This document shows positions 9,850-21,345 of a stretch of 64,000 nucleotides of DNA, one piece after another (within the stretch, counting starts at the first letter, position 1; the number at the start of each line of letters is the position of its first letter). Where the stretch lies: NCBI GenBank assembly GCA_014155875.1, contig JACEFZ010016093.1, positions 141,001-205,000 on the forward strand. The letters are read 5' to 3'. A program made the position numbers and the translations under genes. Under the pieces are notes generated by a model. It searched no databases. It was not told the DNA's origin and was given only the letters and a program-made list of their open reading frames with translations. Source of the stretch: Cepaea nemoralis. Lineage: Eukaryota; Mollusca; Gastropoda; Stylommatophora; Helicidae.

Positions 9850-12295
9850 GTTGGTGTTGGTGTTGTTTGTCCATCAAGAATGATGATGACCATTCATTTC
9901 ATCCAGTGGAGTTGAAAGTATGGAGCCGTGGGTTCTAAGATGGCTGATACGGCCTATTTTGGCTCGAAATGTTCTTTGACAATGTGGGCAAAGAATGCTT
10001 GACGTTTCTGGAGGAGGATTTCCTGCAGTGGTTTTTCTGTCCTGCCTTTTCTTCACAGCTCTTGCAGTCCTGGTTGCCTCACACATGACTGCACCCTTGC
10101 GTAATGATGCACGCCACGAATTTCGGTCTCTGGCTGCAGCCTCCCAGGTGTCATGATGAATTTCAAAAGCATTCAGTGAGATTTTCATAGTGTCTTTAAA
10201 GCGTTTCCTCTGGCCACCTTGGGAGCGTTTACCACAACGCAGTTCGCTGTAAAAAAATTCGTTTAGGGAGCCTGTGATCTGGCATGCGAGTCAAGTGACC
10301 AGCCCAGCGAATCTGATTCTTCATCAGTAGAGTGTGGATACTGGGCATGGACGCTCTTTCTAGGACTTCAGTGTCTGGAATCTTGTCTTGCCATTTAATC
10401 TTCAGTAGTTTCCTTAGGCAGACTGTGTGGAAGTGGTTTAATTTCCTTGCTTGTCGCTGATAAACAGTCCAGGTTTCACAAGCATATAGCAGTGTGGATA
10501 ATACAACTGCTTTGTAGACTTTTAGCTTTGTTTGCAGGCTTATTCCAGTTCTGTCCCATACATTCTTGTACAGTCTGCCAAAGGCCGCACTGGCCTTGGA
10601 GATTCTTGCATTCACTTCGTCATCAATTGTGGCAGCTTGTGACACAGTGCTGCCAAGATAGGTGAATTTGTCCACAACACTTAGTCTATGATCATTCACT
10701 TTGATATTCGGCACAGTGTGATTATTCCCTGGAGCTGGCTGGTACATAACTACAGTCTTCTCCAAGTTGATATTGAGCCCAAAGTTTGCATAGGCATGTG
10801 AAAAAGCTGAAACATTATGTTGCATGTCCGCCTCTGAGTTGGCGTATAGAGCGCAATCATCAGCAAACAGGAGCTCTCTGACGGTGTCGCTGTTAATTTT
10901 GGTTTTAGCTTTCAGCCCTTCTGAGATTGAATAACTTTCCATCCATACGGTAGTTGATGTCTATTCCAATGTCGTCGTTCTCGAAGGCATTCATCAACAT
11001 AGGCTGAAAACATGAGGCTGAACAGTGTTAGGTGCCAGGACACATCCTTGCTTCACTTCCATTGGTGACAGGAAAGGGTTCAGACAGTTCACCATTTTCC
11101 TGTACTCTTGCCTGCATGCCATCATGAAATAGCCTGCACTATTTGGACAAACTTTCGTGGACAGCCATATTTTGCCATAATCTTCCACAGTCCTTCTCTG
11201 CTGACTGTATTAAAAGCCTTGGTAAGGTCAATGAAAGTGGTGAACATTTCGCAGTTCTGTTCCTGACATTTCTCTTGCAGCTGCCTTGCAGCGAAAATCA
11301 TGTCAACAGTTCCACGTTCTTTTCTGAAGCCACATTGACTCTCAGAAGAAGACCTTGATCGAGATGGGCTGTGAGGCGATTGAGAAGAATTCTGGCGAGT
11401 ATCTTCCCTGCAATTGAAAGCAAGGAGATGCCTCGGTGGTTGTCACAAGATTGGCGGTTTCCTTTACGTTTGTAAAGGTGGACTATTGACGCGTCCTTGA
11501 AATCTTGTGGCATGGTCTCGTTCACCCATATGTTTGTAAAGACTTGGTGAAGCTGCTCTGTTAGGACCGGCCCACCTGCCTTGTATATCTCGCTGGGATG
11601 GAGTCAGGACCAGGTGCCTTGCCGCTGGAGAGTTGCTGGATGGCTTTGTTTACTTCCACTATGGTTGGCAGGTCATCAAGTGTCTCATTGGTGGGAACTT
11701 GAGGAAGGCAGTTGATGGTTTCATCATCGAAGAAGGAAGTTGCATTTAAGATGTTGCTGAAATGCTCTGCCCAGCGTTGAAGGATTTCTTTCTTATCGGT
11801 GACCAATGTTCCCCCATCTGCACTGAGGAGGGGAACTATGCCTGGTGATGTAGGACCATAGACCGCTTTCAGTGAGTCGTAGAAGTTTTTTCATATCATG
11901 TATGTCAGCAAAGCCCTGAATTTCATCAGCTTTGCTGCTCAGCCAGGAGTCCCGCATATGCCGAAGTTTCTGCTGTACTACTCTCTGAATGTTCTTGTAG
12001 GCATCTTTTTTTTATGTTGACTTCGGCTCATTCAAATGTGCCTTGAGGAGAAGATGTTTCTCGGCCAGCAATTGGTTGATGTCTTCGGAATTTTCATCAA
12101 ACCAGTCTTTATGCTTTCGGGGGGCTGGACCCAGGATTTCCATAGCAGTGTTGTAAATTATGTTCTTTAGGGCTCTCCATTCTGTTTCTGTATCCTGTTT
12201 AGCTGCAGCATTGGGCTTGAGGCGGTCTTCCAACATATTTTCAAACGACAGCTGCATTTTCTTGCTGTTTAGGCGGGTGATATTTAGCTTTTTTT
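9850..12295 (-). mobile_element. LINE D: decayed non-LTR retrotransposon (RT and C2H2 tail) inserted in LINE C
   Basis: The minus strand shows a linker (12257-12012), RT fingers (SSGKAPGPDSIPARY at about 11600), the KRKGNRQSCDNHRGISLLS block (about 11450), then from 10942 to 10229 ELLFADDCALYAN (the RT catalytic Asp pair), FTYLGSTVS, LLYACETWTV and RWAGHLTRM. A C-terminal C2H2 motif follows (CPHCQRTFRAKIG...HLRTH, about 9930). Frameshifts and stops separate the segments, so it is dead. The 3' end is a short (caacac)n-type tail at 9850. Near-identical flanks gcccaaatt (9841-9849) and gcccacatt (12296-12304) look like the target-site duplication. Confidence 0.85.
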
Positions 12296-12500
12296 GCCCA
12301 CATTATAACATATCTAAGCACACCTTCTGGCCTAGAGAGACGACAGTAGAAGATAAACTCTATGGACTTCTGAGTGAACTAAAAATGACAGTTAAATTCA
12401 TACAAGAGGCAACATTGCAGCTATAGACATATTTAAGGCGAACGAAAGAAGAAGCATATTATTACGAAGGTCAAGGACTGTTTAAAAAAAAAAAAGATAA
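12296..12500 (+). pseudogene. LINE C, 3' part: C-terminus and 3' UTR
   Basis: After the LINE D insertion the plus strand resumes with the ORF2 C-terminus (FWPRETTVEDKLYGLLSELK and KFIQEA, ending at the TAG around 12426) and the 3' UTR motif gcgaacgaaagaagaagc, followed by an A-rich stretch at about 12483. Related gaacgaagaagaaga ends recur at about 52668, 63568 and, reversed, at about 32955 and 59150. Confidence 0.7.
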
Positions 12501-12619
12501 ATAGAAAGACATTTTATCAAAAATGTTAAAACAATCATAACGGTACATGAAATTCTAGAAAATTCAACAAACTTAAAAACGAAGTAAGTTGTAACAAGCT
12601 ACGTGGAGGGTCCCAAATA

Positions 12620-14480
12620 ACTATGTAACAATATTTCAAAATTATTCTTTCGCCCTGGCTGGGATAGGTCTTTGCTTGCCAACCCTCCTCCGTTCCCCGG
12701 ACTCACTGTCACTCTATCTTACGACCTCGGGACCTAATATCTAAGGTGTATTTCTGGCTGACGCATAAATAACATGGCGATCGTCAGAATAACTTGAAAG
12801 TAATTTTATTAACCTAATAAAGGACAGCACAGGAAAACATTAAGGCAGTTAAAACAGATAGTTCTAAACAGACAAAACCGGGACACAGAGTTCATTTCAG
12901 ACACAGAGCATCATGGCTTTACATCATAGACCAAGCTGTAGTCAAGGTCCGTTCTGTCCACATATCGCTCACCAAATCATAAGTCCTCCTTGCCTTCCCT
13001 CCCGGTACGTTTGGCTAACAACAGTTCTCCGTGGAACCAGACTAATGTTAGTGGGAAAATGTCCTGTGATCCCTGGTCACAATGCTAAGTTAAAGTTTTT
13101 ACACAAGGAAATAGTTCCTGAGCGGGAATTGGGTAGGTATCCTTCACTGTCTCAGACAAGGATGGGTGGGTCTGATATTTAGGTGGGGTTCAGTCCAGAA
13201 TACAAACTGACTCGATCCTAGCGTATCGAGATGACTGGCGAGGTGTTGGAAAGACTGATGGTCATTCTTTCGGGCTAGCTGTGGCTCTATCTGGTAGAGA
13301 TCATACCCTTAGACCTGGCATGGCCTAAAACTTGACATGGCCTCGTCTTCAACATACTTTCTGCGTATAGCCCTGTCGAGACCTTCAGCTCTGTTCCTAC
13401 TTTCAAAAAGGAAGGACCCTGTAAAGGATAAACAGTTGTGAGAGTCTCCAGCCTAAACTTCTGGTACAGCCGACATGGAGACTCCTAATGGTCTCAGCAC
13501 ATCAGCTGCTATCAACAAAATATATAATATTAATAGATATATATTTCTTTACCCGACCTGCGTGAATTAGCCTGACCTGACAAGAGGTCCTGGATTGGCG
13601 GCGTCTTTTCTAGACTAGGCCTTTAGCTTGACGAAGTCTTGTCGTTTGACCCTAGGTACTTTTTGCCTACAAGACTCACTCTCCACACTCATACCAAGCC
13701 TTTATTCTTATTGGGCACATTCGTTTCCCGGCGTCTCTCTCACTTGCAAACCATGCCTGTCTCACGACAAAGCTCTTGTGGTGTTGTGTGGGTAATTATC
13801 GGTATGTAAAGAAGTGTCGTTCCCCATTCCCAGCAAAAATAGGAAGGAAGATACTACTCCTCCTCCGGCTGCTGCTCTTGTCTGAGCTGTCGCCGCAATA
13901 TACCGGCCGTGCCTCACCTTACACGTAGAACTAGATGATATTATTGACCAGCAACTAGTCAGTTCACCCGGCCACCCTGTCCGCTAAAAGATGAAAGAGA
14001 TAACACAGTGGATACCCTCTTCCGGCTCAAGAAGATAGATCATAGATTGGGGACCCCATCCCCACGGAGCCCTTCCCTCCTTCCGGCATACTGTAGCTAT
14101 CCAATGATTATATTCAAATGAAAGATGCCACTAAGTAGAGGTAAAGCCGTAGGAAGAAAGATAGCACTCGTCTATCGGCTGCCAAGAACAAGCGATATCA
14201 TTTGGGAAATATTTATTGTTCAGATTTATTCCCTTGCCATGCCAAGATCAAGACGCTTAGCCAGATTGGCTAACGGTCACCCCCTCCCAATATGGCAAGA
14301 CTGCCGTTTCACCAATTCATCTCAGTAGTCAAGACAATAGAGATTTATAAGTGCAGGACTAATTACAACCTAAGATTACCTTTCCTAGACCAGCAGTATG
14401 CTGCACTTAAAATGTCCCAATCTTCAACTTGACATCTTGACATTATGCATTGGGTAACGGTAGGTCTAGAAACAGACATG
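12620..14480 (-). other. Candidate 3' LTR / 3' non-coding part of the Gmr1-type element
   Basis: No coding capacity recognised. Read on the minus strand, the stretch follows the polypurine tract and has an AATAAAA signal at 12804-12810, as an LTR with its polyadenylation site would. Its left limit is uncertain, near 12620 where tgttaca occurs. No second copy is visible upstream of gag, so the element is either 5' truncated or broken by the adjacent hAT. Confidence 0.35.
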
Positions 14481-14492
14481 AATTCTCCCCCC
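14481..14492 (-). promoter_or_regulatory. Candidate polypurine tract of the Gmr1-type element
   Basis: On the minus strand GGGGGGAGAATT lies 260 bp past the pol stop and is followed by CATGTCTGTTTC. This is the expected place for the plus-strand primer and the start of a 3' LTR. It is a positional inference only; no matching 5' LTR was found. Confidence 0.4.
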
Positions 14493-14751
14493 GAAGTTGA
14501 ACCCGTGTGTATTTGGTGCAAGACGCCCTAGCGGGTTTTCCCCCAAATAAAAGACATGTATCTAATTATTCTATTACCACGATCGTGTTGTTAAGTATCC
14601 GAGAGAACTATCTTCCCTAGTGATTGAGCAAATAAGAGAACTGAGGGTTCCCGAAAGCTGTTTACCTCTGTTTACCCAAACCCAAAGAAGGCCTTAGGAC
14701 ATGGGCCACTGACGTTTTGTCACATAGGCCCCATCTTAAGAAAGTCGTACC

Positions 14752-17700
14752 CTACGAACTTTCTACTGCCAGAGGTTCTGTTCGAATGGCCCCACCCTCA
14801 CATTCAACCATAGGATGCCGTGATAGAAAATCCGCTCCCACATTCTCCCTTCCGGGGATGTATTCGACCGTGAACTGATACGGTTGTAGGAGCAATGACC
14901 ATCTCATTAACCTCGCGTTCAGTTTCTTAGAAGTTGCCAAAAACGTCAGAGGGTGATGGTCGGATTGTACCTTGAACGGTACTCCATACAGATAAGGTTG
15001 AAATTTCTGTACTGCCCACACTAGAGCTAGACATTCCCGTTCGACGGTGGAGTAATTCCGTTCCGCAGGTAACAGTTTTCTACTGGCATACGCCACCGGA
15101 CATAGCACCGAAGCATCATCTCGCCCTTCCTGCAACAGAGTTGCCCCAATCCCTATGTTACTCGCGTCGGTTCTTAGAACAAACGTTTTCTCCAAATTTG
15201 GGAGTTGCAGGACTGGCCTATCCACCAAAGCCTGTTTCAGCTTTCCATAAGCTTCTTCACAGCTCGGGGTCCAGACTATAGGGTCTGGCGATCCTTTCTT
15301 CAGGGTTTCTGTTAACGGCGCCCCAATTTCGTTGAACCTCGGAATAAATTTCTGGTAAAACCCACACAGAGACAAGAAAGACCTAACATCCTTTTTGGAC
15401 TTAGGACGGGGTGCGAGTCTGACCTTCTCAATATTCTTTTTTCCCGGTACCAGTCCCCCTGGGGTAATAGTATGTCCCAGAAATTCCAAGGATTGATAGC
15501 CAATCATGCATTTGGCTGGACGGGCGGTTAACCCTTCCTCTTTTAACCTTGTGAAAATCTGTCCCAAGGACTTCAGGTGATCTTTCAGATTGTCAGACGC
15601 GATGAGAATATCATCCATAAACGAGACGACAGAGGGATCCTTTAAAGGCTCTAATAACATTCTCATCATGCGGGTGAACACACTGGGCGCATTGCTCAGC
15701 CCAAATGGCATCACCTTGAATTCGTAGTGCCCGCTCGGAGTACTGAAGGCGAGCAAGAGGCGAACCTCGGGCTTCACAGGGATCTGATAATATCCCCGGC
15801 TTAGATCAATTTTCGAAAAGTACTTTGCCTTATTTAGTCTGGCAAACAGTTGATTTGTGTTCGGTAATGGTTCAACTTGGAATGTCGTACAACTGTTTAA
15901 ATGCCTGTAATCAATACATAGGCGGTGCTCCCCACTGGGCTTCCTCAACAAGACAACCCCGGCATTATAAGGAGAAGTCGAAGGAGTGATGATGTTATCG
16001 TCCAGAAGTTTCTGGATTTCGGCTTCCAGGGCCTTCTCTTTCGAAAAGGGCACTGGATATATTTTTTGGCGAACGGGGTCTTGGGTAGTCAGAGTCATAT
16101 CAAACTCGACCAACCCTGTCCGCCCTGGCCGATCGGTAAGAATCTGCTGATGGGACTCCAACAAACGGATGACCAGGTCTGTTTCTTCAGCCGACAGATC
16201 AGGATTTATATGTACATCCCTATAGGTTTCCCTATGGTGTAAAGGATACCCCCTATCCGCGTCTTCGCCCGATTCAGTTTCCATCGCGACCGCCATAGTC
16301 ATGAGTGGGAGAGAAGTACCATCTGATCGTTCTTCATACTTTTTGAGGAGGTTAATGTGGAAGATTTTGGATTTCCCCCTGATCCGGATGGCATAGTTGG
16401 TGCGGGACACAACCCTTTCCACCGGGAAAGGCCCCTGCCAACCAATCTCGAGTTTATTGGAACCTACTGGAAGTAACAACAGAACCCGATCCCCCACTTT
16501 AAGAGACCTATCTTTCGTCCTTCTATTGTAGTAGGCCGCGTGTCTCTTTCTGGCTGCCCTCAGATTCTGAGCTGCCAAAGCCCAACCCGTCTGGAGTTTC
16601 TTCTTTAACTCTTCAACGTATTTATATGAGGATACAACTTCTTCGGAAGTTTCCTCCTCTGTCCAACATCTCAATAGGGCTTCTAAGGGACCCTTGATTG
16701 GCCTCCCGAATAGTAGAGTGGCTGGTGGCAACCCGGTCGACCCATGGGGAACCTCCCGATAGGCGAACAAGGCGGCTGGGATATACTCATCCCATCTGTC
16801 TGGTTTCTCTTGAGCCAGCTTCCGAAGCATGGTCATCAAGGTACCATTAAACCTCACTACTTGCCCATTCGACTGAGGGTGGTATGGGCTTGTGTGAATG
16901 TGGTTAGTCTGGAAGATACGAAAGACTTCCTCCATCAGCTTACCACAGAACTGAGACCCATTGTCCGTTAGGATCTGGTTCGGAAATCCCAACCGAGTAA
17001 AGGTCTCCATCAGTGCATAAGCCACTCGCTTAGAGTCGATTGTGGCCAACGGTATCGCCTCACCCCACATGGAACAGCAATCCACCATCGTAAGAATATA
17101 CATATTCCTCTTCCTAGTCCGAGGAAGAGGACCAACAAGATCGATGGCAACTCTCTCGAAATGAGAGTTCATAATGGGCATGTCTCCCAAGATTACTGGA
17201 GCCGTCCAGTGTTTTGGTGCCACACGTTGGCACTCTGGGCACGACTTGACGTACCGACGCACGTCTCCAGCCATCCCTGACCAGTAGTAATGGCAGGAAA
17301 TGCGCTGGAGGGTTGCCCCGACACCCATATGTCCACTGAATGAAATGGTGTGTCCCATATGAAGAAGTTGTTCCCGATAGGCCTTAGGAACTACCAGCTG
17401 TCCATGCTGGCGTTCCTCCACTCCGGCTCTCCGGTACAGTAACCGATTCTTCATATAATACTGACCCCGTCTTGGTGGGTCAGAACTTTTTGGCAACTGG
17501 TTGAAGCAAGGTTGCAAAGTAGCATCCTGGCTTTGAGCAGCTCGTAACTCCCCAGGCAAGGGATTCACGATCAAGGCCGGCGTCTGCTCATCTCCCGATT
17601 GCGATCTGGTTTGTATTGCCCCTACGTACATGGGTTCTGTTGGGATCCCTAGAAAGACGTAGCGACAACCCAAGATCAATGGGAAGATCGGATCGAGCAG

Positions 17701-18759
17701 AACGGCTGCCTGTATAGTGCCGGTAACATATTTCGATTTGATGTCCACCTTCGCAATCGGAAGAGACATCGCTACCGCACTCTTGGTCGCCGTTTGAATC
17801 TCAATAGACTCCCCGGTTAGCTGCTCTGGGCTCACTAAGTGTGAGGAAATTACGGCCTCAAACTGCAGACCGGTGTCATAGAGACACTCGACTGGTTGTC
17901 CGTTCACAAGTACCGTCTCTACTACTGGTGGTTTCTCTGAATCTTTGTTCTCAAGACCCATCCCTTCTACCTCCTTGTTAGACCCTTCCCCGGTTTCTAC
18001 AAGACAGGCAGCATAGTGAGAGTCTTTCTGTTTGCGCCTGCAATCGGCCGTATTGTGTGTGGGAGATCTGCAGTAGGCGCACCACTTTTCACTCCACTTT
18101 CTTTTAGGAGATCCAGGTGGACTCTTACCAGAGGGTTTCTTACTTGGAACTTTATTGAAAGAATCCTCCTTCTTGGTGTGAGCTGTTTTAGGGTTCTTCT
18201 TCTTTCCAGACCATGTGTCTGGTGGTCGGGGATTGGGTTGTGACAGTTCCCCATTATCCCCATGAGCTAGCACATACCTTTCCGCTAATGTGTTGACTAC
18301 GTCTAACCTTTCTGCGCCGTTTTCAAGCAAGAAGGTTTGCAATGGCTTAGGCATCATCCTCTTCATTTGGTCCACGACCACTAATTCTTCTAAACTTTCA
18401 TAGTCGTTAGCAAATCCAGCTAATGACATCCACTTCACAAGGTAAGACTTAAATCTAACGCTGTAAGCTGCGAACATCTCCCCTGGCTCTCTCTTCGACT
18501 TTCTGAACTGCTGTCGGTATGTATGGGCTGTCATCTGGAACCTTTTCAATAATGCTTTTTTCAGAGCCTCATAGTCATTCTCCATACCAGGTGGCAACCT
18601 TGAGTAGACCTCGTACGCGGTCCCCCTCAGGCCCTGTGAGAGTTTCAAGTTCCATTTCCCACGTTCCAATCCCATAGCCAAAGCCATCGACTGAAATCTG
18701 TGAAGATACTGGTCGATCTTATCTTTGTCTTCATCGAACGGGAGTAATGGGAACTTCAT
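14752..18759 (-). mobile_element. Gmr1-type Ty3/gypsy retrotransposon: gag-protease-integrase-RT-RNase H ORF
   Basis: One open frame of 1335 codons. Residues 88-167 resemble the capsid C-terminal/SCAN fold. A CCHC knuckle follows (C227, C230, H235, C240), then protease with DTG at 295-297. Integrase comes next: H470/H477 and C507/C510 zinc site, D540, D599, then Val635 where the DD35E Glu should be, and a GPF module at 776-778. Reverse transcriptase follows (D985, FMDD at 1047-1050), then RNase H (D1198, E1240-1242, D1267). Integrase before RT is the Gmr1 arrangement, opposite to most Ty3/gypsy elements. The start chosen is the first Met after an in-frame TAA at 18841. The Glu-to-Val change and the upstream stop suggest an inactive copy, although the long open frame shows it is fairly young. 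Confidence 0.93.
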
Positions 18760-18840
18760 TGCCTGGTATGGACCGCCACTAGAAGTTGTTGAGTCAGGGA
18801 GAACTGCGCCTCCAACTGCACCCTCGCTTTCCTTGGCAGT

Positions 18841-19128
18841 TTAAGCTTTCAGCTCCAACTCCCTCATACGGAACTCATGGTCTCTGACTGCCTGCTCGGC
18901 CTCCATCTTCCTAGCCTCAGCCTCAGCCTCAATTTTCTTAGCTTCGCGCACAGCTTGTCTGAAGTCTCTTTCCGCTTCCTGAACATATTTCTGTAACTCC
19001 GCCCCATCATAACCCATCTCACGCCCTGTAGCCTGTACTTCAGCAAAATTAAATTTCGCTGATGCCATCTTAAACTCAGAGAGTAAGTGAATAGGTAAAT
19101 GTATATTAAATTTCAATCTCAAGTACAC
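18841..19128 (-). pseudogene. N-terminal gag segment of the Gmr1-type element, cut off by an in-frame TAA
   Basis: Ninety-five codons in the same frame as the long ORF and separated from it by one TAA (18841-18843) and 81 nt without another stop. The segment carries an Ala/Glu/Lys/Arg-rich predicted coiled coil (EAKKIEAEAEARKMEAEQ) after a likely internal start MASAKFNFAEVQATG. Such a coiled coil fits the start of Gag. The single stop could come from one C-to-T change of a Gln codon, or could be a leaky stop; the sequence cannot tell. Confidence 0.75.
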
Positions 19129-19195
19129 AACTGGTTATATTATACGACCACAACACGTCGTATGTCGGTCAGTCTGTGTCAGGAAGAGTATAGAC

Positions 19196-20394
19196 AATAG
19201 CCAGGCACGGTAGGCAGAACCTATTGATAGTAGACAAGAATATCAAGCATGTTATTGATCCAGTTGTCAGTGTCATCATCCTCATCAGATCAAGAGGAAT
19301 TAATCACAGACAGTTCAAGTCATTACTTGACGATTTGGAAACTGAACATTCTGATGTCTTGAACCACACCAATGTTCGATGGCTGAGTCTCGGCAAGGTG
19401 TTGAGGCGAGTGTGGGAACTCAGAGAAGAAATAGTGATGTTCCTAGAGATGAAGGGCATTGCATGTTACTTTAATACTAACATTGCCAATAAAGAGTGGC
19501 AGTTAGACTTTATGTTTGCCATTGAAATTATGGAAAAGTTAAATGAACTGAATGTCAAACTTCAGGGCAATGGTGTGTTTGCACATGAATTGTATGTATA
19601 TGTAAAATCATTTCAGGCAAAACTCTCACTGTTCTCCAGACAAGCAAGTGAAAAAAGATTTTATCACTTCCCTTTGCTGAAACAAGAAACCAGTTCTGGT
19701 GAAATGACTGAAAAATACAAAGCCCAATTAGATGCATTGATTGAAGAATTTGGATGGAGATTCCAAGATTTCAAGAAATTAGAGCCATAGTTCAATATTC
19801 TCAGTTCCCCTTTTAGTGCAGAAGCTGATACAGCCACAGAGGACATACAGTTGGAGCTGCTTGATTTACAAGCAGATCATGACCTGAAAGAGAAATTCAA
19901 TTCAGATGGTTTGCTGGATTTCTATGGATCTTTATCACAAGAATCATTTTATCATTATTTGGATCAACATACATTTTCGAACAAGCATTCTCTTGCTTGA
20001 AGAGCAACAAATCTAAGACTAGGTCTTTATTGTCGGACTGCAACTTGCATGCTGTCATGCGAATTTCAACAAGTAAACTTGCTCCAGATTTCAAGAATAT
20101 TGTCAAATATTGCAAGCAGTTACATACATCTCATTAGAAATCAACAACTGTAGTGACAATGTAGTCGCTGTGTGTCTAAATTAAAGCCATTGATAGATAA
20201 TAAAGAGTATTTGTTGTAATAACAAGTTGTAAACTCGTGTTAACAAATTATTAAAAGTTGTTGTCCATATTGTCAAATATAATGTTTAAGTGTATAAGTA
20301 AAATAAAATTGCAATAATTAGTTATTTATACTGCTTAATAACCTATAAATAATTAATAATTACTTATTGTGATAGGTTGCTGTAAACAAAATGG

Positions 20395-20447
<53 letters not shown>

Positions 20448-20508
20448 CCCGCCAATAGCTTTACATTTGTCAATGCGGCCCTCCGCACGAAAAGTTTGCC
20501 CACCCCTG
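19196..20508 (+). mobile_element. Decayed hAT transposon (GTF2IRD2/ZBED-like transposase C-terminal half)
   Basis: From 19224 a 188-codon frame reads IRSRGINHRQFKSLL, NHTNVRWLSLGKVLRRVWEL and EMKGI, the C-terminal RNase-H-fold part of hAT transposases of the GTF2IRD2/ZBED5 kind. A TAG (19788-19790) and a later frameshift near 19980 break it; the hAT dimerisation segment (FSCLKSNKSKTRSLLSDCNL) is visible to 20137. The right end is cacccctg at 20501-20508, the reverse of the hAT terminus CAGGGGTGGGCAAACTTTT. It is followed by atatagac, nearly matching gtatagac at 19188-19195, as expected for an 8-bp target duplication. The 5' terminus is not canonical. Confidence 0.8.
20396..20442. repeat. (TA)n microsatellite within the hAT 3' end
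   Basis: Uninterrupted alternating TA for about 46 bp, lying between the transposase remnant and the right terminal repeat of the hAT copy. Confidence 0.95.
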
Positions 20509-20516
20509 ATATAGAC

Positions 20517-21101
20517 GATAGAGTAGAGACAGGACATAAGTCAGGACACAGAGTGGTCATAAGACAGGACATCTACAGGACAGTAGATAAAGTGGAGACA
20601 GGACTTAGGTGGGGACACAGACGTGTCATAGACAGGACACCGGCAGAACCAGACCAGGTGATAGGAGGGGACGCCAGTTCACGGGACACTGCCCAGGACG
20701 GACTAAATGTCAGTACACTGAATAACCTAGCCTAGCACGGACGGACTGCAGTACAACGAGACTGCTAAGACAGCACGGGGTTCACGAACGGCACGGGGTC
20801 CAGTACGACAAGTCCAGCCAACCAGCTTGGGAACGTCAGACGGGACAGTTTCAGAGGAGGACGCTTGTGTTTTCGAGAGCGAATGCATAGCTTTGTGAGA
20901 GTGCTAGTTTGAAGATAGCGAAGTGTAGGACTTGTGTAATTGACTGCGTGCTACAAGCGTATAAGGCGGCATTTGTATATCTATGTAATGAAGTTACCGC
21001 CTGTGTATACATTGTAATTATGATCAGATTCACCTGAATAAATTGAGAGAAGTACCATATGCACGACTGATGTTTTCTTGAGTGCGTATGAAGGAGTTAC
21101 A
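20517..21101. other. Possible LTR remnant next to the hAT copy
   Basis: Non-coding, rich in short aggacat/ggacag motifs on the plus strand. It ends with AATAAA (about 21037) and, about 60 bp later, ggagttaca, resembling the R-U5 end of an LTR. Alternatively it is leader of the element into which the hAT jumped. No partner copy was found in the window. Confidence 0.3.
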
Positions 21102-21111
21102 GTACCTGTGT

Positions 21112-21345
21112 AATCTTGCCAAGAAATCAACAATCAGCTGAAAGATGCTGATGTTGACAGAGATGTCCTGTAAAGGATTTGCGAACAAAAATAAGTTTCC
21201 ACTGCTTTCTGAACGACCAGCTCACATACCTTTCCGTAAGAAACCAACGTGACACAATCTGCTGCCGAATCTCACGCTGCTGTGTTTTGTACATGGGTAT
21301 ACAGGATTGCAAACAGCATCCTTAACCCCTTTTCCAGGGAGACTG
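21112..21345. repeat. Dispersed repeat family 3 with inverted first module
   Basis: Module 1 (aatcttgccaagaaatcaac to gtcctgtaaaggatttgcg) is reversed relative to module 2 (ccactgctttctgaacgacc onward) when compared with the copy at 56265-56505. Confidence 0.7.

Noticed and set aside
12620..21101. Full-length Gmr1-type element with two LTRs
   Set aside because: No pair of matching terminal repeats could be found by eye on the two sides of the ORF; only a candidate 3' LTR is offered.
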